Assembly (NCBI GenBank): GCA_964632945.1
Contig: CAZWCX010000013.1
Span: 23,499-87,498 of the forward strand
Source of the DNA: CAZWCX01 sp964632945
Lineage (GTDB): Bacteria > Planctomycetota > MHYJ01 > WSZJ01 > CAZWCX01
Length of the DNA stretch: 64,000 nucleotides
Direction: 5' to 3'
The translations under genes and the position numbers were made by a program. Position 1 is the first letter of the stretch. Every line of letters starts with the position of its first letter. Positions 27,701-35,317 of this stretch are shown piece by piece. The notes below the pieces were generated by a model. That model worked only from the letters and a program-made list of their open reading frames with translations. It was not told the origin of the DNA and did no database searches.

Positions 27701-28681
27701 GGCCTGGTCCGCGCCAACCTGGGCCTCTACCGCGAAATCCGGGGCGAAGACCCGACGCCCCTCTACGCCCAGGCCGAAGAGGACTACGGCCGGGCCCTGG
27801 AGATCAATCCGCGCTCCGCCGACCTCTGGAAACGTCGCGGCGCGCTGCGGATGAATTGGGGCGCGTTCCTCTCCGCCCGGAATCGGGATCCGGAGGAGCG
27901 ATTCCGCGCGGCGACCGCCGACCTGGAGACGGCCCTGCAGCACAATCCGAACGCCTGGGAGATCTGGAGCCAGCGCGGCGACATCCACTTGAACTGGGGA
28001 GTCTGGCTGCATCAGGGGGGCAGGGCCCCCGACGAGCGCTATTCCGCCGCCGCCGCCGATTACGGCCAGGCCCTGGAACGGAATCCCGGCTCCTTCCTCA
28101 CCTGGACCCGGCGCGGCACCCTCCGGTCGAACTGGGCGATCCTGCGGGTCGCACGCGGGGAAGATCCCGGGCCGCTCTTCACCGAAGCCGAATCCGACCT
28201 GACCCAGGCGCTCGAACGAAATCCCGCCGCGGTCGACGCCTTGACCCAGCGCGGCGAGACGCGCCTCCAGGAGGCGGTCTGGCGCGCGACCAAGGGGGAA
28301 GATCCTGCGGACCGATTCCGCGCTGCGGAGAGCGACCATACCCGGGCGCTCGAACTCACCGGGGGGTCGGGACCGGCGGGATTCAATCGCGGAACCGTTC
28401 GGTTGCGCTGGGGCTTTCATGAACAGGAAAAAGGCCGGGACGGGCAAGCCCTCTTCGAGGGCACCCTCGCCGACCTCGACCGGGCCGCGCGGGCGGGCGA
28501 GGTCCCCCCGGCGGACACGCACGCCCGTCGTGGATGGGCCCACTTTGGTCTGGGGCACTGGGAAGAGGCGATATCCGAATTCGAGCACGCCGCCCGGATT
28601 CAACCCGCCCTCGCGCCCACCTTCTCCGCGGCCCTGGAAACCGCCCGCTCCAAGGTCGCGCCGAAGCCGGAGTCCGATTGA
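24785..28681 (+). CDS. Transmembrane Ser/Thr kinase with extended TPR tail (paralogue 1)
   Basis: 1298 residues from the ATG after GGGAGAAG; longer upstream frames are Arg-rich artefacts. Kinase domain at about 51-310 with the Gly loop GRGGMG, Lys in VALKLL, HRDLKPEN, DFGLAR and THMAPEQAEG. A single membrane helix lies at about 345-365 (LATAALAAAGLALMISS), then a charged coiled-coil-like segment (AAAQQEREESERRAAEL). From about residue 600 onwards there is a tandem array of TPR-like units of about 46 residues. Each has a pattern like RG-x-x-R-x-NWG, then RGxDPxxxY, then A-x-x-D-x-x-x-AL-x-x-NP. The tail would be outside the cytosol if the kinase is inside. Likely a sensor or scaffold kinase. 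Its paralogue lies at 30719, with the VIT protein between them. Confidence 0.9.
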   Translation: MDTVPDHPTPPVSPPSPSEFPQRPSAEIRTMVAGESPAAAVESMAAGSRLGRYEIREELGRGGMGIVYLAWDTQLKREVALKLLASGGGLLLEQVKRFHREAEAAARLSHPHIVATYDVGVADGHHFFTMEVITGGSVSDRLRTEKRLRPHEAMRFVLEAADGVHHAHGLGIVHRDLKPENLLLDGSGKVKVSDFGLARILSEPGLERLTRTGAVMGTPTHMAPEQAEGDVGAIDARTDVYSLGSILYELTTGRTPYSGTSPMEILFHKVARDPIPPRRLDPDLAPDVETIIRKAMEREPAARYASARALADDLGRCLEGKVILARPASGLYRAWKWTSRNRLATAALAAAGLALMISSVWMSVESGRRAAAQQEREESERRAAELRKRAEESRRSVIEQLRTVSAVSLAAVLELRREGILRGRDTFAAHLTAAFERASREAPELAEPHFHMARLKRAMLEWDAALGFAREALAREPDHVLARYEHALLSARRLTIRIAALREAWMRREGARLVAGGHLQTGGLAAGEVRTPPPASEFIGEDAEARALRQSIDADVAELERSSGTGDALPAGRLDAIRGLTILYAAPSADDLAAARGHLERALAAEPRLEEAIEGLAQLELALGNPEGAIAAFTRGLESDRGYLPHWLGRAGAHLTRSERRSGAGEDPRDACRLSIADYGRALEFDAGLAEAWIGRASAWINLAVAVEERGEDPSECHVRAEEDLCRAVELESGAAGPYIRRALARANAAGSQQRRGGVPEPLYAKALEDYDRAAELAPDVVETFLGRAGVRLNWGNHAGARGLDPREFYQAADADFARALELSPAAADTWIHRGLLRINWGVADRQRGVDPEARYASAQADLDRALQLAPSSWLAWLRRGMLAANLALHREDRGRDARDTFAAGLRDLTRAVDLNPTAVEAWVRRGMLLLNWGAIQRARGGDPTELYRRAEADFEQTIARNPQSTEGWVHRGLVRANLGLYREIRGEDPTPLYAQAEEDYGRALEINPRSADLWKRRGALRMNWGAFLSARNRDPEERFRAATADLETALQHNPNAWEIWSQRGDIHLNWGVWLHQGGRAPDERYSAAAADYGQALERNPGSFLTWTRRGTLRSNWAILRVARGEDPGPLFTEAESDLTQALERNPAAVDALTQRGETRLQEAVWRATKGEDPADRFRAAESDHTRALELTGGSGPAGFNRGTVRLRWGFHEQEKGRDGQALFEGTLADLDRAARAGEVPPADTHARRGWAHFGLGHWEEAISEFEHAARIQPALAPTFSAALETARSKVAPKPESD

Positions 28682-28943
28682 CGACCGTGGTTCCCGCACA
28701 GGGTGGACCCGCGCCTCGCGAACGCTGTATTCCCCGTTTACAGCCTCCCGGTATGACCGGTAAATCGTGTATACACACCGGCCACGGTCGATTCCGCAGT
28801 GGCATTCCCCTGTCCCGGCATCCCGCGCGCAACCCGTGACGCGAAAACACCTACGGGTGAGGACGCCGCGAAGCCCGGGGCTATGGCACGCAATCTGCAC
28901 TTCCGCCTGCTGGTCTCCCCTGTCCCTCCATCGAGGATCGGCC

Positions 28944-30536
28944 ATGTTCCACACCCCGCATTGCCCCCCACCGGCTCGACGCATCACGGGTGTAGTCCTC
29001 TTCTTTGCCATCCTTGCCCTGGCCACCGAAGCGACGGCTCAAGGCCTTCCTCCATTGCCGCGACCGGATTCGGCCGCACCCGGCCGACCGCCGGGCGGAG
29101 GGGATTCGATTCAACCGGGCCGACTCCCGACCCTGCCGGGGGTCCCCGCGGTCGGAACCGCCCCCGCGGGGGAACCCGTCTCTCGTCAGTCCCAGGTCCT
29201 CACGGACGGCGGAACCGCGGCGGGGTCGATCCGCCACTTGAGTGCCGCCTCGATGGAGGACCGGATCCAGCGCCTGCTCACCGTGTTGACCCCGGCTGCG
29301 CCGACGACGTCCGGCGGGACCCGCGCCGAGTCGCTCGACAGCGGCGGGGAAGACGACGGAAGCGGCGCGACGGCTCCCGCCTTCGGCATCCGGAGGATCC
29401 GCAGCCGCGCCGAGGAACCCCTCGCGCGAGTCGGCAGCCCGGACATCGTCCTGACCCGCGCGCACCTGTCCGCCGACGTGTGGAACAACGTCGCGGTTTG
29501 CACGCTGCAACTCGACTGGGTGAACACGGTTTCGGGATTGCGCGAGGCGACCTACTACCTCCCGATCTCGCCGACGACCCTGTTCACGGGGCTGGAACTG
29601 TCGATGCGCTCGCGAATGGAAGACGGAACCCACGAGGACCTCACCCAGGCCACCCAGACCTACGAGACCATCGTCCGGCGCTCGCTCGATCCCGCCCTGC
29701 TGGAAGTGCACCGCAGCGACGTGGCGCGCCTGCGCGTGTTCCCGCTCGAACCCGGCATCACCAAGCGGGTCCGCGTTCACTGGGTGGAGATGCTCGAGGT
29801 CGCCGACGGTCGATATCGGTTCGCCTTCCCCACCGACCTGCACGAGGAACTGAACTACCGGATGGGCAAGTTCTCGGCAACGGTGCGGGTCTCCACGGGA
29901 TTCCCGCGCAAGATGCTCGGGGAAGCGACGACGGGTTCCATCCTCTCCGGAAAGAAGTCCGCAAGCGTGAACCTGTCGCCGCGTTCGTTCGCCCGGATGG
30001 AGGGCGTGAAGGTGGCCTTCGAGTCCGCCGAGCCGGACCAGGGGTTCGTCGATGCGCTCACGCTCCCCGTCGGCAAGGCGGACGGCTACTTCCTCATCGC
30101 CCGCTACGGTCCGGCGCCCGGATCGTCGCCGGCCCTGGCGAGTCCCGCGCCTCTGGCCCGCGGCGCGACCGACGTGCGCAACGTCTCCTTCCGCGACGGC
30201 GGCATCTCGGTGGATGAGAAGGCCGGCAAGGAGGTCTTCGCCCGCACCTGGCGCGGCGGCGCTCAAGGCGCGCTGACGCTTTACGTGGGACGATATGCTC
30301 CGGATGCCGCGGGCGCGCAGCGTTCCGGTCGCGGCTCCCGAGGCGACGTCCCCGACCGCGTCCGCGCGGCGATCGAGGCGCTGTGGGTCGGCCAGCAGAT
30401 GGAAGCCCTGTCGGAGACTCTCTCCGGAGAGAGCGCCGAACAGGCCGCCGCGGTCAAGGAACTGGGAAGGCAGCACGGGGTGATGACCCCCTTCTCGGCG
30501 CTGCTCGTGGTCGAACCGGGGTGGGACCGGCGGTAA
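28944..30536 (+). CDS. Secreted VIT-domain protein apparently lacking a VWA domain
   Basis: 530 residues starting at the ATG after GAGG; signal peptide ITGVVLFFAILALATEATAQ. After a Pro/Gly-rich linker (to about 150) comes a VIT (vault/inter-alpha-trypsin) domain at about 165-300: LQLDWVNTVSGLREATYYLP, FTGLELSMRSRMEDGTHEDL, and RSDVARLRVFPLEPGITKRV. Relatives continue with a von Willebrand A domain containing a DxSxS metal site; no such motif is seen here. The family's usual C-terminal element (KELGRQHGVMTPFSALLVVE) follows directly. The protein is therefore either a natural VIT-only form or an internally shortened one. It sits between two paralogous kinase genes, suggesting a shared pathway. 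Confidence 0.8.
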   Translation: MFHTPHCPPPARRITGVVLFFAILALATEATAQGLPPLPRPDSAAPGRPPGGGDSIQPGRLPTLPGVPAVGTAPAGEPVSRQSQVLTDGGTAAGSIRHLSAASMEDRIQRLLTVLTPAAPTTSGGTRAESLDSGGEDDGSGATAPAFGIRRIRSRAEEPLARVGSPDIVLTRAHLSADVWNNVAVCTLQLDWVNTVSGLREATYYLPISPTTLFTGLELSMRSRMEDGTHEDLTQATQTYETIVRRSLDPALLEVHRSDVARLRVFPLEPGITKRVRVHWVEMLEVADGRYRFAFPTDLHEELNYRMGKFSATVRVSTGFPRKMLGEATTGSILSGKKSASVNLSPRSFARMEGVKVAFESAEPDQGFVDALTLPVGKADGYFLIARYGPAPGSSPALASPAPLARGATDVRNVSFRDGGISVDEKAGKEVFARTWRGGAQGALTLYVGRYAPDAAGAQRSGRGSRGDVPDRVRAAIEALWVGQQMEALSETLSGESAEQAAAVKELGRQHGVMTPFSALLVVEPGWDRR

Positions 30537-30570
30537 CCCGACGACGAGGGACTCCCGGCAAGGCAGTCGA

Positions 30571-30589
30571 GGGGGGGCAACGCCCCCCC
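30571..30589 (+). terminator. GC-only hairpin after the VIT gene
   Basis: GGGGGGGC-AAC-GCCCCCCC is an 8-bp stem with a 3-base loop, 35 bases after the VIT gene stop. There is no U-tract, so it would act only as a strong RNA hairpin, possibly a factor-assisted terminator. Confidence 0.45.
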
Positions 30590-30681
30590 GGCGACGGAGC
30601 GATCGACCGGCGAACGGTCGCGCCGGGCACGATCGCGGCGCGGCCGATCGTTTCAGCCTTCCGTGGTCGACGCGGCGGTGG

Positions 30682-30710
30682 TTGCACCGAGGCCCGGCCG
30701 GGGATACCAT
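30682..30710 (+). promoter_or_regulatory. Promoter giving a nearly leaderless kinase transcript
   Basis: TTGCAC (30682-30687), 17-base spacer, TACCAT (30705-30710). The ATG of the kinase gene is at 30719, only 8 bases beyond the -10 box. Transcription would start at or next to the ATG. Confidence 0.5.
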
Positions 30711-30718
30711 GTCCCGTC

Positions 30719-33700
30719 ATGGAGACGCAGCCGGACGTCCCTCCCCCCCCCGACCACGCGCCCACGCGGACGGGCACGAGCGGGTCGTCGGGATCTTCGC
30801 ACGAAGATTCTCTTCGCAGCACGCGGGGAGGCGCCGATACCGGTGCGCCCGTCTCCGCGAGCGCCCACGCCGCCACCCGCGGCGGACCGTCCCCGCCCCC
30901 GCCCGCAACCGGAGCGGAATCCTCGCCCCGCATGGGGCGGTACGAAATCCTGCGTGAACTCGGACGCGGCGGGATGGGCCTCGTCTACCTGGCCTGGGAC
31001 AGCGACCTCAAACGCGAGGTCGCGCTGAAACTTCCCCCCGGCGGCACGCCCACCGGCCCGAACGACTTCGCGCGCTTCCGGCGCGAGGCCGAGTCCGCGG
31101 GCAAGTTGTCCCATCCCCATGTGGTGGCGACGTACGACGTGGGGGAAATGGACGGCCGTCCCTACCTGACGATGGAGGTGGTTCGCGGCGGAAGCGTCGC
31201 GGAACGTCTGCGCGCGGGAGGCAAGATCGCGCCGGCGCAGGCGATGCGATGGTTGAAGGAGGCGTGCGAAGGGATTGCCCATGCCCATTCCCACGGCGTC
31301 ATCCACCGCGACCTGAAGCCGGAGAACCTGCTGCTCGACACCCAGGGGTGTGTCAAGGTGTCGGACTTCGGTCTGGCGCGCGTTGCGCAGGAAACGCTCG
31401 GGGCGCGGTTGACGCGCAGCGGTCAGGTGCTGGGGACGCCGACGCACATGGCGCCGGAGCAGGCGGAGGGGAGCAACGCAGCGGTCGGACCGGCGAGCGA
31501 CATCTACGCCCTGGGTTCGATTCTCTATGAACTGGTCGCCGGGCGGCCGCCGTACGGAAGCGACTCCCCGATGGAGGTGCTGCTGGCGAAGATCACGCGG
31601 GATCCGCCGCCGGCGCGGAGGGTGCGCCCCGGGATCGCGGCGGACGTGGAAACGATCATCCAGAAAGCGATGGAGCGGGATCCGGCGCGACGGTACGAGT
31701 CGGCGCAAGAGATGGCGGACGACCTCTCCCGGTGCCTGCAGGGCGAGGCGATTCTGGCGCGGCCGGCGAGCGCGATCTATCGGGCGCGGAAGTGGGCGGG
31801 ACGGAACCGGGGCCTGACGACGGGGCTGACGGCGGCGGCGCTCGCGCTGCTCGCGGGCGGCGGACTGGCGACGATCGAATCGATGCACCGGGCCGAGGCC
31901 GCGCGCGCGGCCGCGGAGGCGCGGCGGGCGGCGGCGGACGCCGAGCGACGGGCGGACGAGCGGCGCGTCGCCCTCGTGGCGCAGTTGCGCAACGTCGCCG
32001 CGATCGCGGTATCCGCCGCGCTGGAACTACGGCGCAAGGGGGTCGTGCCGGCGCCGCCGTCGTTTCTCGCCGCGCTCGAACAGGCCTTCCGGGAGGCCCG
32101 GCGGGAGGCGGACGACCTGGCCGAGCCCTACTACCACCTGGGCCGCATGAAGCGCGCCCTCGACCGGCCGGACGAAGCGCTCGCGTTGCAGACGGAGGCG
32201 CTGGCGCGCGACCCGGCGTTCGCCCCTGCCCTGTACGAGCGGGCGGTGCTGTGCGCCCAGCGGTATCGAAGCGAGATCCAGGCCGCCTCCCGACGGGTCG
32301 AGGCCCGCCGGGCCGGGGAATCGGCGTCCCGGCGAACGGCCGAGATCCCCGTCCTCGAACTCGCGGCCGAAGATCCCGTGCTCGGGGAGCGCCAGCGGGA
32401 GATGCTCGATGCCGCGCACCGGTTTGCGGAAGTGGTGCAGGCCGGTCCCCGCGCAGGAACGGACGGCGCTCTGTCGATCGGTCCGGCCGAACTCGACTGC
32501 GTGCGCGGGCTGCTGGCCGTGCACGCGGGGGATCGCGGGGCCACGGCCCGGGGGCTCCTGGAACGCGCGATCGGGCGGCAACCGACGCTCGAGGAGGCGT
32601 ACGAGGCGCTCTGGTGCGTCGGCATGCTCTACCAGGACGAAGCCCTGGCCCTGGACGCCTGCAACCGCGGCCTCGCGGTCGACGCGGGCTACGTCCCTCA
32701 CCGGCGCAATCGCGCGGAGACGCACATGCGCATGGCGCGGCGCGAGGACGAACGCGGCCGCGAACCCGGGGCCTCGAGCGATGCCGCGATCGAGGACCTG
32801 ACCGCCGTGCTCGCCCTGCATCCCCAGGATGTGGAGTCGTGGCTGAACCGCGCCGGCTGCCGGGTCAACCGTGGCCTGTCGGAACAGGCGCGCGGACGGG
32901 ACCCCGAACCCTGGTTCCGCGCGGCCGAACCCGACGTCGAGGCCGCCCTGTCCCTCGCCCCGGAGAATCCCCGCGGCCTGTGGACGCGCGCGATGTTGCG
33001 GTTCAGCCGCGCGAGCTGGGCCGAGCAACGCGGCGCGGACGTGGGGACGCTGCTGGACGAGACCAGCGCGGACTTGAGCCGCGCGCTGCAGGCCGCGCCC
33101 AATCAGCCGGATTACCTGCGCCTGCGCGGCCTGGTCCACTCCATGGCCGGCAATCGGGCCGCGGCGCGCGGCCAAAGCCCCCTGCCCTGGTTTGAACGCT
33201 CGATCGCGGATCTCACCGAGGCCCTCCGACACCGCCCGGCCTACGGCGAGGCGCTGCGCAGCCGGGCCTTCGCCCGACTCAACCTGGGCAACTACCAGAG
33301 GCGTGGAGGAAACGATCCCGAGGAGGCGTACCGGCTCGCCCTCGAGGACCTGACGGAGGTCCTGCGCCTGGATCCCGGCGACCATTTCGCCTGGCAGACC
33401 CGCGGCCGCCTCCGCATGGAGTGGTCAAGCAGCGCGAGCGAGCGCGGCCAGGACCCGGAACCGCTGTTTCGCGCCGGGGACGAGGATCTGACCCGCGCCC
33501 TGGCGCTGAATCCGGGCTCCGCGGAAGGCTGGCGGCAGCGCGGCATCCTGCGGGTGAACTGGGCCAGCTCGCGCAAGCGCAAGGGGGAGGACCCGGTGCC
33601 CAACTATCGCGGGGCGGTGGAGGATTTCAGCAAGGGACTCGAAATCAACCCCCGATCGGGCGATCTCTGGAACAGCCGCGGCAGCGCGCGCACGATCCTG

Positions 33701-34156
33701 GGAAACTGGCTGGAGCAACGGGGCGAGGACCCGCGCGCCGAATACGAGTCCGGCCTCGCCGATCTCTCGCGGGCGATCGAGCGCAATCCGCGCAATCCGG
33801 ACTCCTGGAGCGGCCGTGGGCGGACCTGGTTCGACCTGGGGTGCTTCCGGGCACGCCGGGGAGAGGATCCCGAGTCCGCCTTCACCGCGGGCCTCGCCGA
33901 TCTCGGCCGGTCCCTGGAATTGAATCCGGGCGAACCCTGGACCTGGCGCATCCGGGGGGCCCTCCGGTTGCGCTGGGCGGAGGTGCGTGAAAGCGCGGGC
34001 AAGGCGGCCGGCGAACTCTACGAGGGCGCCGCGCAGGACTTCGCGGAGACCCTGGCCCGCAATCCCCGCCATCACGACCCCGTCGGCGCGTGGAGAGAGA
34101 AAGCGCTCGAGGGCGCCCGTCGAGCCGGAACCGCGGCCCCCCCTTCGGAAGATTGA
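30719..34156 (+). CDS. Transmembrane Ser/Thr kinase with extended TPR tail (paralogue 2)
   Basis: 1145 residues. The first 70 are Pro/Ser/Thr-rich. Kinase domain at about 73-330: Gly loop GRGGMG, Lys in VALKLPPG, HRDLKPEN, DFGLAR, THMAPEQAEG. Membrane helix at about 361-383 (GLTTGLTAAALALLAGGGLA), then a coiled-coil-like Ala/Arg/Glu segment. The tail again has 46-residue TPR-like units with RGxDPxxx(Y/F), such as RGEDPRAEYESGLADLSRAI. Kinase, helix and tail align with the gene at 24785 along the whole length, so this is a duplication with the VIT gene between. The conserved N-W-G of the first TPR helix is more varied here. No Shine-Dalgarno is clear, consistent with the promoter placed almost at the ATG. 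Confidence 0.9.
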   Translation: METQPDVPPPPDHAPTRTGTSGSSGSSHEDSLRSTRGGADTGAPVSASAHAATRGGPSPPPPATGAESSPRMGRYEILRELGRGGMGLVYLAWDSDLKREVALKLPPGGTPTGPNDFARFRREAESAGKLSHPHVVATYDVGEMDGRPYLTMEVVRGGSVAERLRAGGKIAPAQAMRWLKEACEGIAHAHSHGVIHRDLKPENLLLDTQGCVKVSDFGLARVAQETLGARLTRSGQVLGTPTHMAPEQAEGSNAAVGPASDIYALGSILYELVAGRPPYGSDSPMEVLLAKITRDPPPARRVRPGIAADVETIIQKAMERDPARRYESAQEMADDLSRCLQGEAILARPASAIYRARKWAGRNRGLTTGLTAAALALLAGGGLATIESMHRAEAARAAAEARRAAADAERRADERRVALVAQLRNVAAIAVSAALELRRKGVVPAPPSFLAALEQAFREARREADDLAEPYYHLGRMKRALDRPDEALALQTEALARDPAFAPALYERAVLCAQRYRSEIQAASRRVEARRAGESASRRTAEIPVLELAAEDPVLGERQREMLDAAHRFAEVVQAGPRAGTDGALSIGPAELDCVRGLLAVHAGDRGATARGLLERAIGRQPTLEEAYEALWCVGMLYQDEALALDACNRGLAVDAGYVPHRRNRAETHMRMARREDERGREPGASSDAAIEDLTAVLALHPQDVESWLNRAGCRVNRGLSEQARGRDPEPWFRAAEPDVEAALSLAPENPRGLWTRAMLRFSRASWAEQRGADVGTLLDETSADLSRALQAAPNQPDYLRLRGLVHSMAGNRAAARGQSPLPWFERSIADLTEALRHRPAYGEALRSRAFARLNLGNYQRRGGNDPEEAYRLALEDLTEVLRLDPGDHFAWQTRGRLRMEWSSSASERGQDPEPLFRAGDEDLTRALALNPGSAEGWRQRGILRVNWASSRKRKGEDPVPNYRGAVEDFSKGLEINPRSGDLWNSRGSARTILGNWLEQRGEDPRAEYESGLADLSRAIERNPRNPDSWSGRGRTWFDLGCFRARRGEDPESAFTAGLADLGRSLELNPGEPWTWRIRGALRLRWAEVRESAGKAAGELYEGAAQDFAETLARNPRHHDPVGAWREKALEGARRAGTAAPPSED

Positions 34157-34230
34157 GCCCGCGCCCTCGGGTCGGCCCACTCGCGCCCGTCTTCGCTCCC
34201 TCGGCGGATGGCCGGGCTCCCCGGGATTGA

Positions 34231-34259
34231 TTGAAGTGGGAAGACTTCCGGGCTAAAGT
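34231..34259 (+). promoter_or_regulatory. Promoter of the ABC transporter unit, with a palindrome in the spacer
   Basis: TTGAAG (34231-34236), 17-base spacer, TAAAGT (34254-34259). The spacer contains GGAAGACTTCC, an 11-base palindrome with a central G/A step, placed where a repressor could cover the promoter. The first gene starts at 34437. Confidence 0.6.
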
Positions 34260-34436
34260 CTCGGGGTGTGGCGACTCGCTCGCGTCGCGGCAGCCGACCG
34301 GCGCGCTGCGGCATCCAGCCCCCTTCGGGACGATTCCCCTCCTTCCGGCGGATCCAGCGAACCCGGATGCCCGAACCTCCACGAACGGCCGGGTCAACCG
34401 ACGCTCCCAGGCCCCCCTCGATCAAGGCGGTGAAGA

Positions 34437-35315
34437 ATGGAACTCCGGCTCGACGGCATCTCCAAGACCTATCCCAACGGCACGCGCGCCCTCGACAACG
34501 TCACCTTGACCATCCCGCGGGGGATGTACGGACTCCTGGGTCCCAACGGCGCCGGCAAGTCGACCCTCATGCGCAGCATCGCCACCTTGCAGGAGATCGA
34601 CGCCGGCACGATGACGTTCGGCGACATCGACATTCGCTCGGGAAAGGAACGCCTGCGGGAGGTCCTGGGGTACCTGCCGCAGGACTTCGGCGTCTATCCC
34701 AAGGTCACGGCCTGGGATATGCTCGATCACCTGGCCCGCCTCAAGGGGTTGGCGCAGCGGGGGCCGCGGCACGAGGTCGTGGGCGCGCTTCTCCACAAGA
34801 CCAATCTGTGGGAGCACCGCTCCCGCCGTCTGGGCGGTTTCTCGGGCGGCATGAAGCAGCGTTTCGGCATCGCCCAGGCGCTGATCGGGAATCCCCGGTT
34901 GATCATCGTCGATGAGCCGACCGCGGGGCTCGATCCCGCGGAGCGGTTTCGCTTCCACAACCTGCTCGCGGAAATCAGCGAGGACGTGGTCGTGCTCCTC
35001 TCCACGCACATCGTGTCGGACGTGGCCGACCTGTGCCAGAACATGGCCATCCTCGCCCAGGGAAGGGTCGTCCTCACCGGCCCCCCGCTCCGGTTGATCG
35101 AGTCCCTGGGCGGGAAGATCTGGCGCAAGTTCGTGACCCTGGAGGAGCTCTCGGAGCTGCAACGACAGCAGGTGCGGATCATCGCCCTCCGCCGCGTCGC
35201 CGGGCGCAGACTGGTGCACGTCGTGGCCGATGCGAAGCCGGACGGATTCGACGCGGCCGAACCGGACCTCGAGGACGTCTACTTTCAGGCCGTCTCGCTC
35301 CGGGAGGGCGCGTAG
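34437..35315 (+). CDS. ABC transporter ATP-binding protein
   Basis: 292 residues. Walker A GPNGAGKST, a Q-loop region (YLPQDFGVYP), signature FSGGMKQRFG, Walker B LIIVDEPTAGLDP and an H-loop (LLSTHIVSD) are all present, so it should hydrolyse ATP. The C-terminal section past about 220 is the usual regulatory tail of the drug/antibiotic-type exporter branch. The next gene starts 3 bases after its stop and encodes an ABC-2 permease, its evident membrane partner. Together they would form an exporter driven by ATP. A promoter lies about 180 bases upstream. Confidence 0.93.
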   Translation: MELRLDGISKTYPNGTRALDNVTLTIPRGMYGLLGPNGAGKSTLMRSIATLQEIDAGTMTFGDIDIRSGKERLREVLGYLPQDFGVYPKVTAWDMLDHLARLKGLAQRGPRHEVVGALLHKTNLWEHRSRRLGGFSGGMKQRFGIAQALIGNPRLIIVDEPTAGLDPAERFRFHNLLAEISEDVVVLLSTHIVSDVADLCQNMAILAQGRVVLTGPPLRLIESLGGKIWRKFVTLEELSELQRQQVRIIALRRVAGRRLVHVVADAKPDGFDAAEPDLEDVYFQAVSLREGA

Positions 35316-35317
35316 CG

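Noticed and set aside
26600..34150. Tandem DNA repeats or CRISPR-like array
   Set aside because: The periodicity is of protein TPR units about 138 bases long and diverged; there are no identical short repeats with unique spacers.
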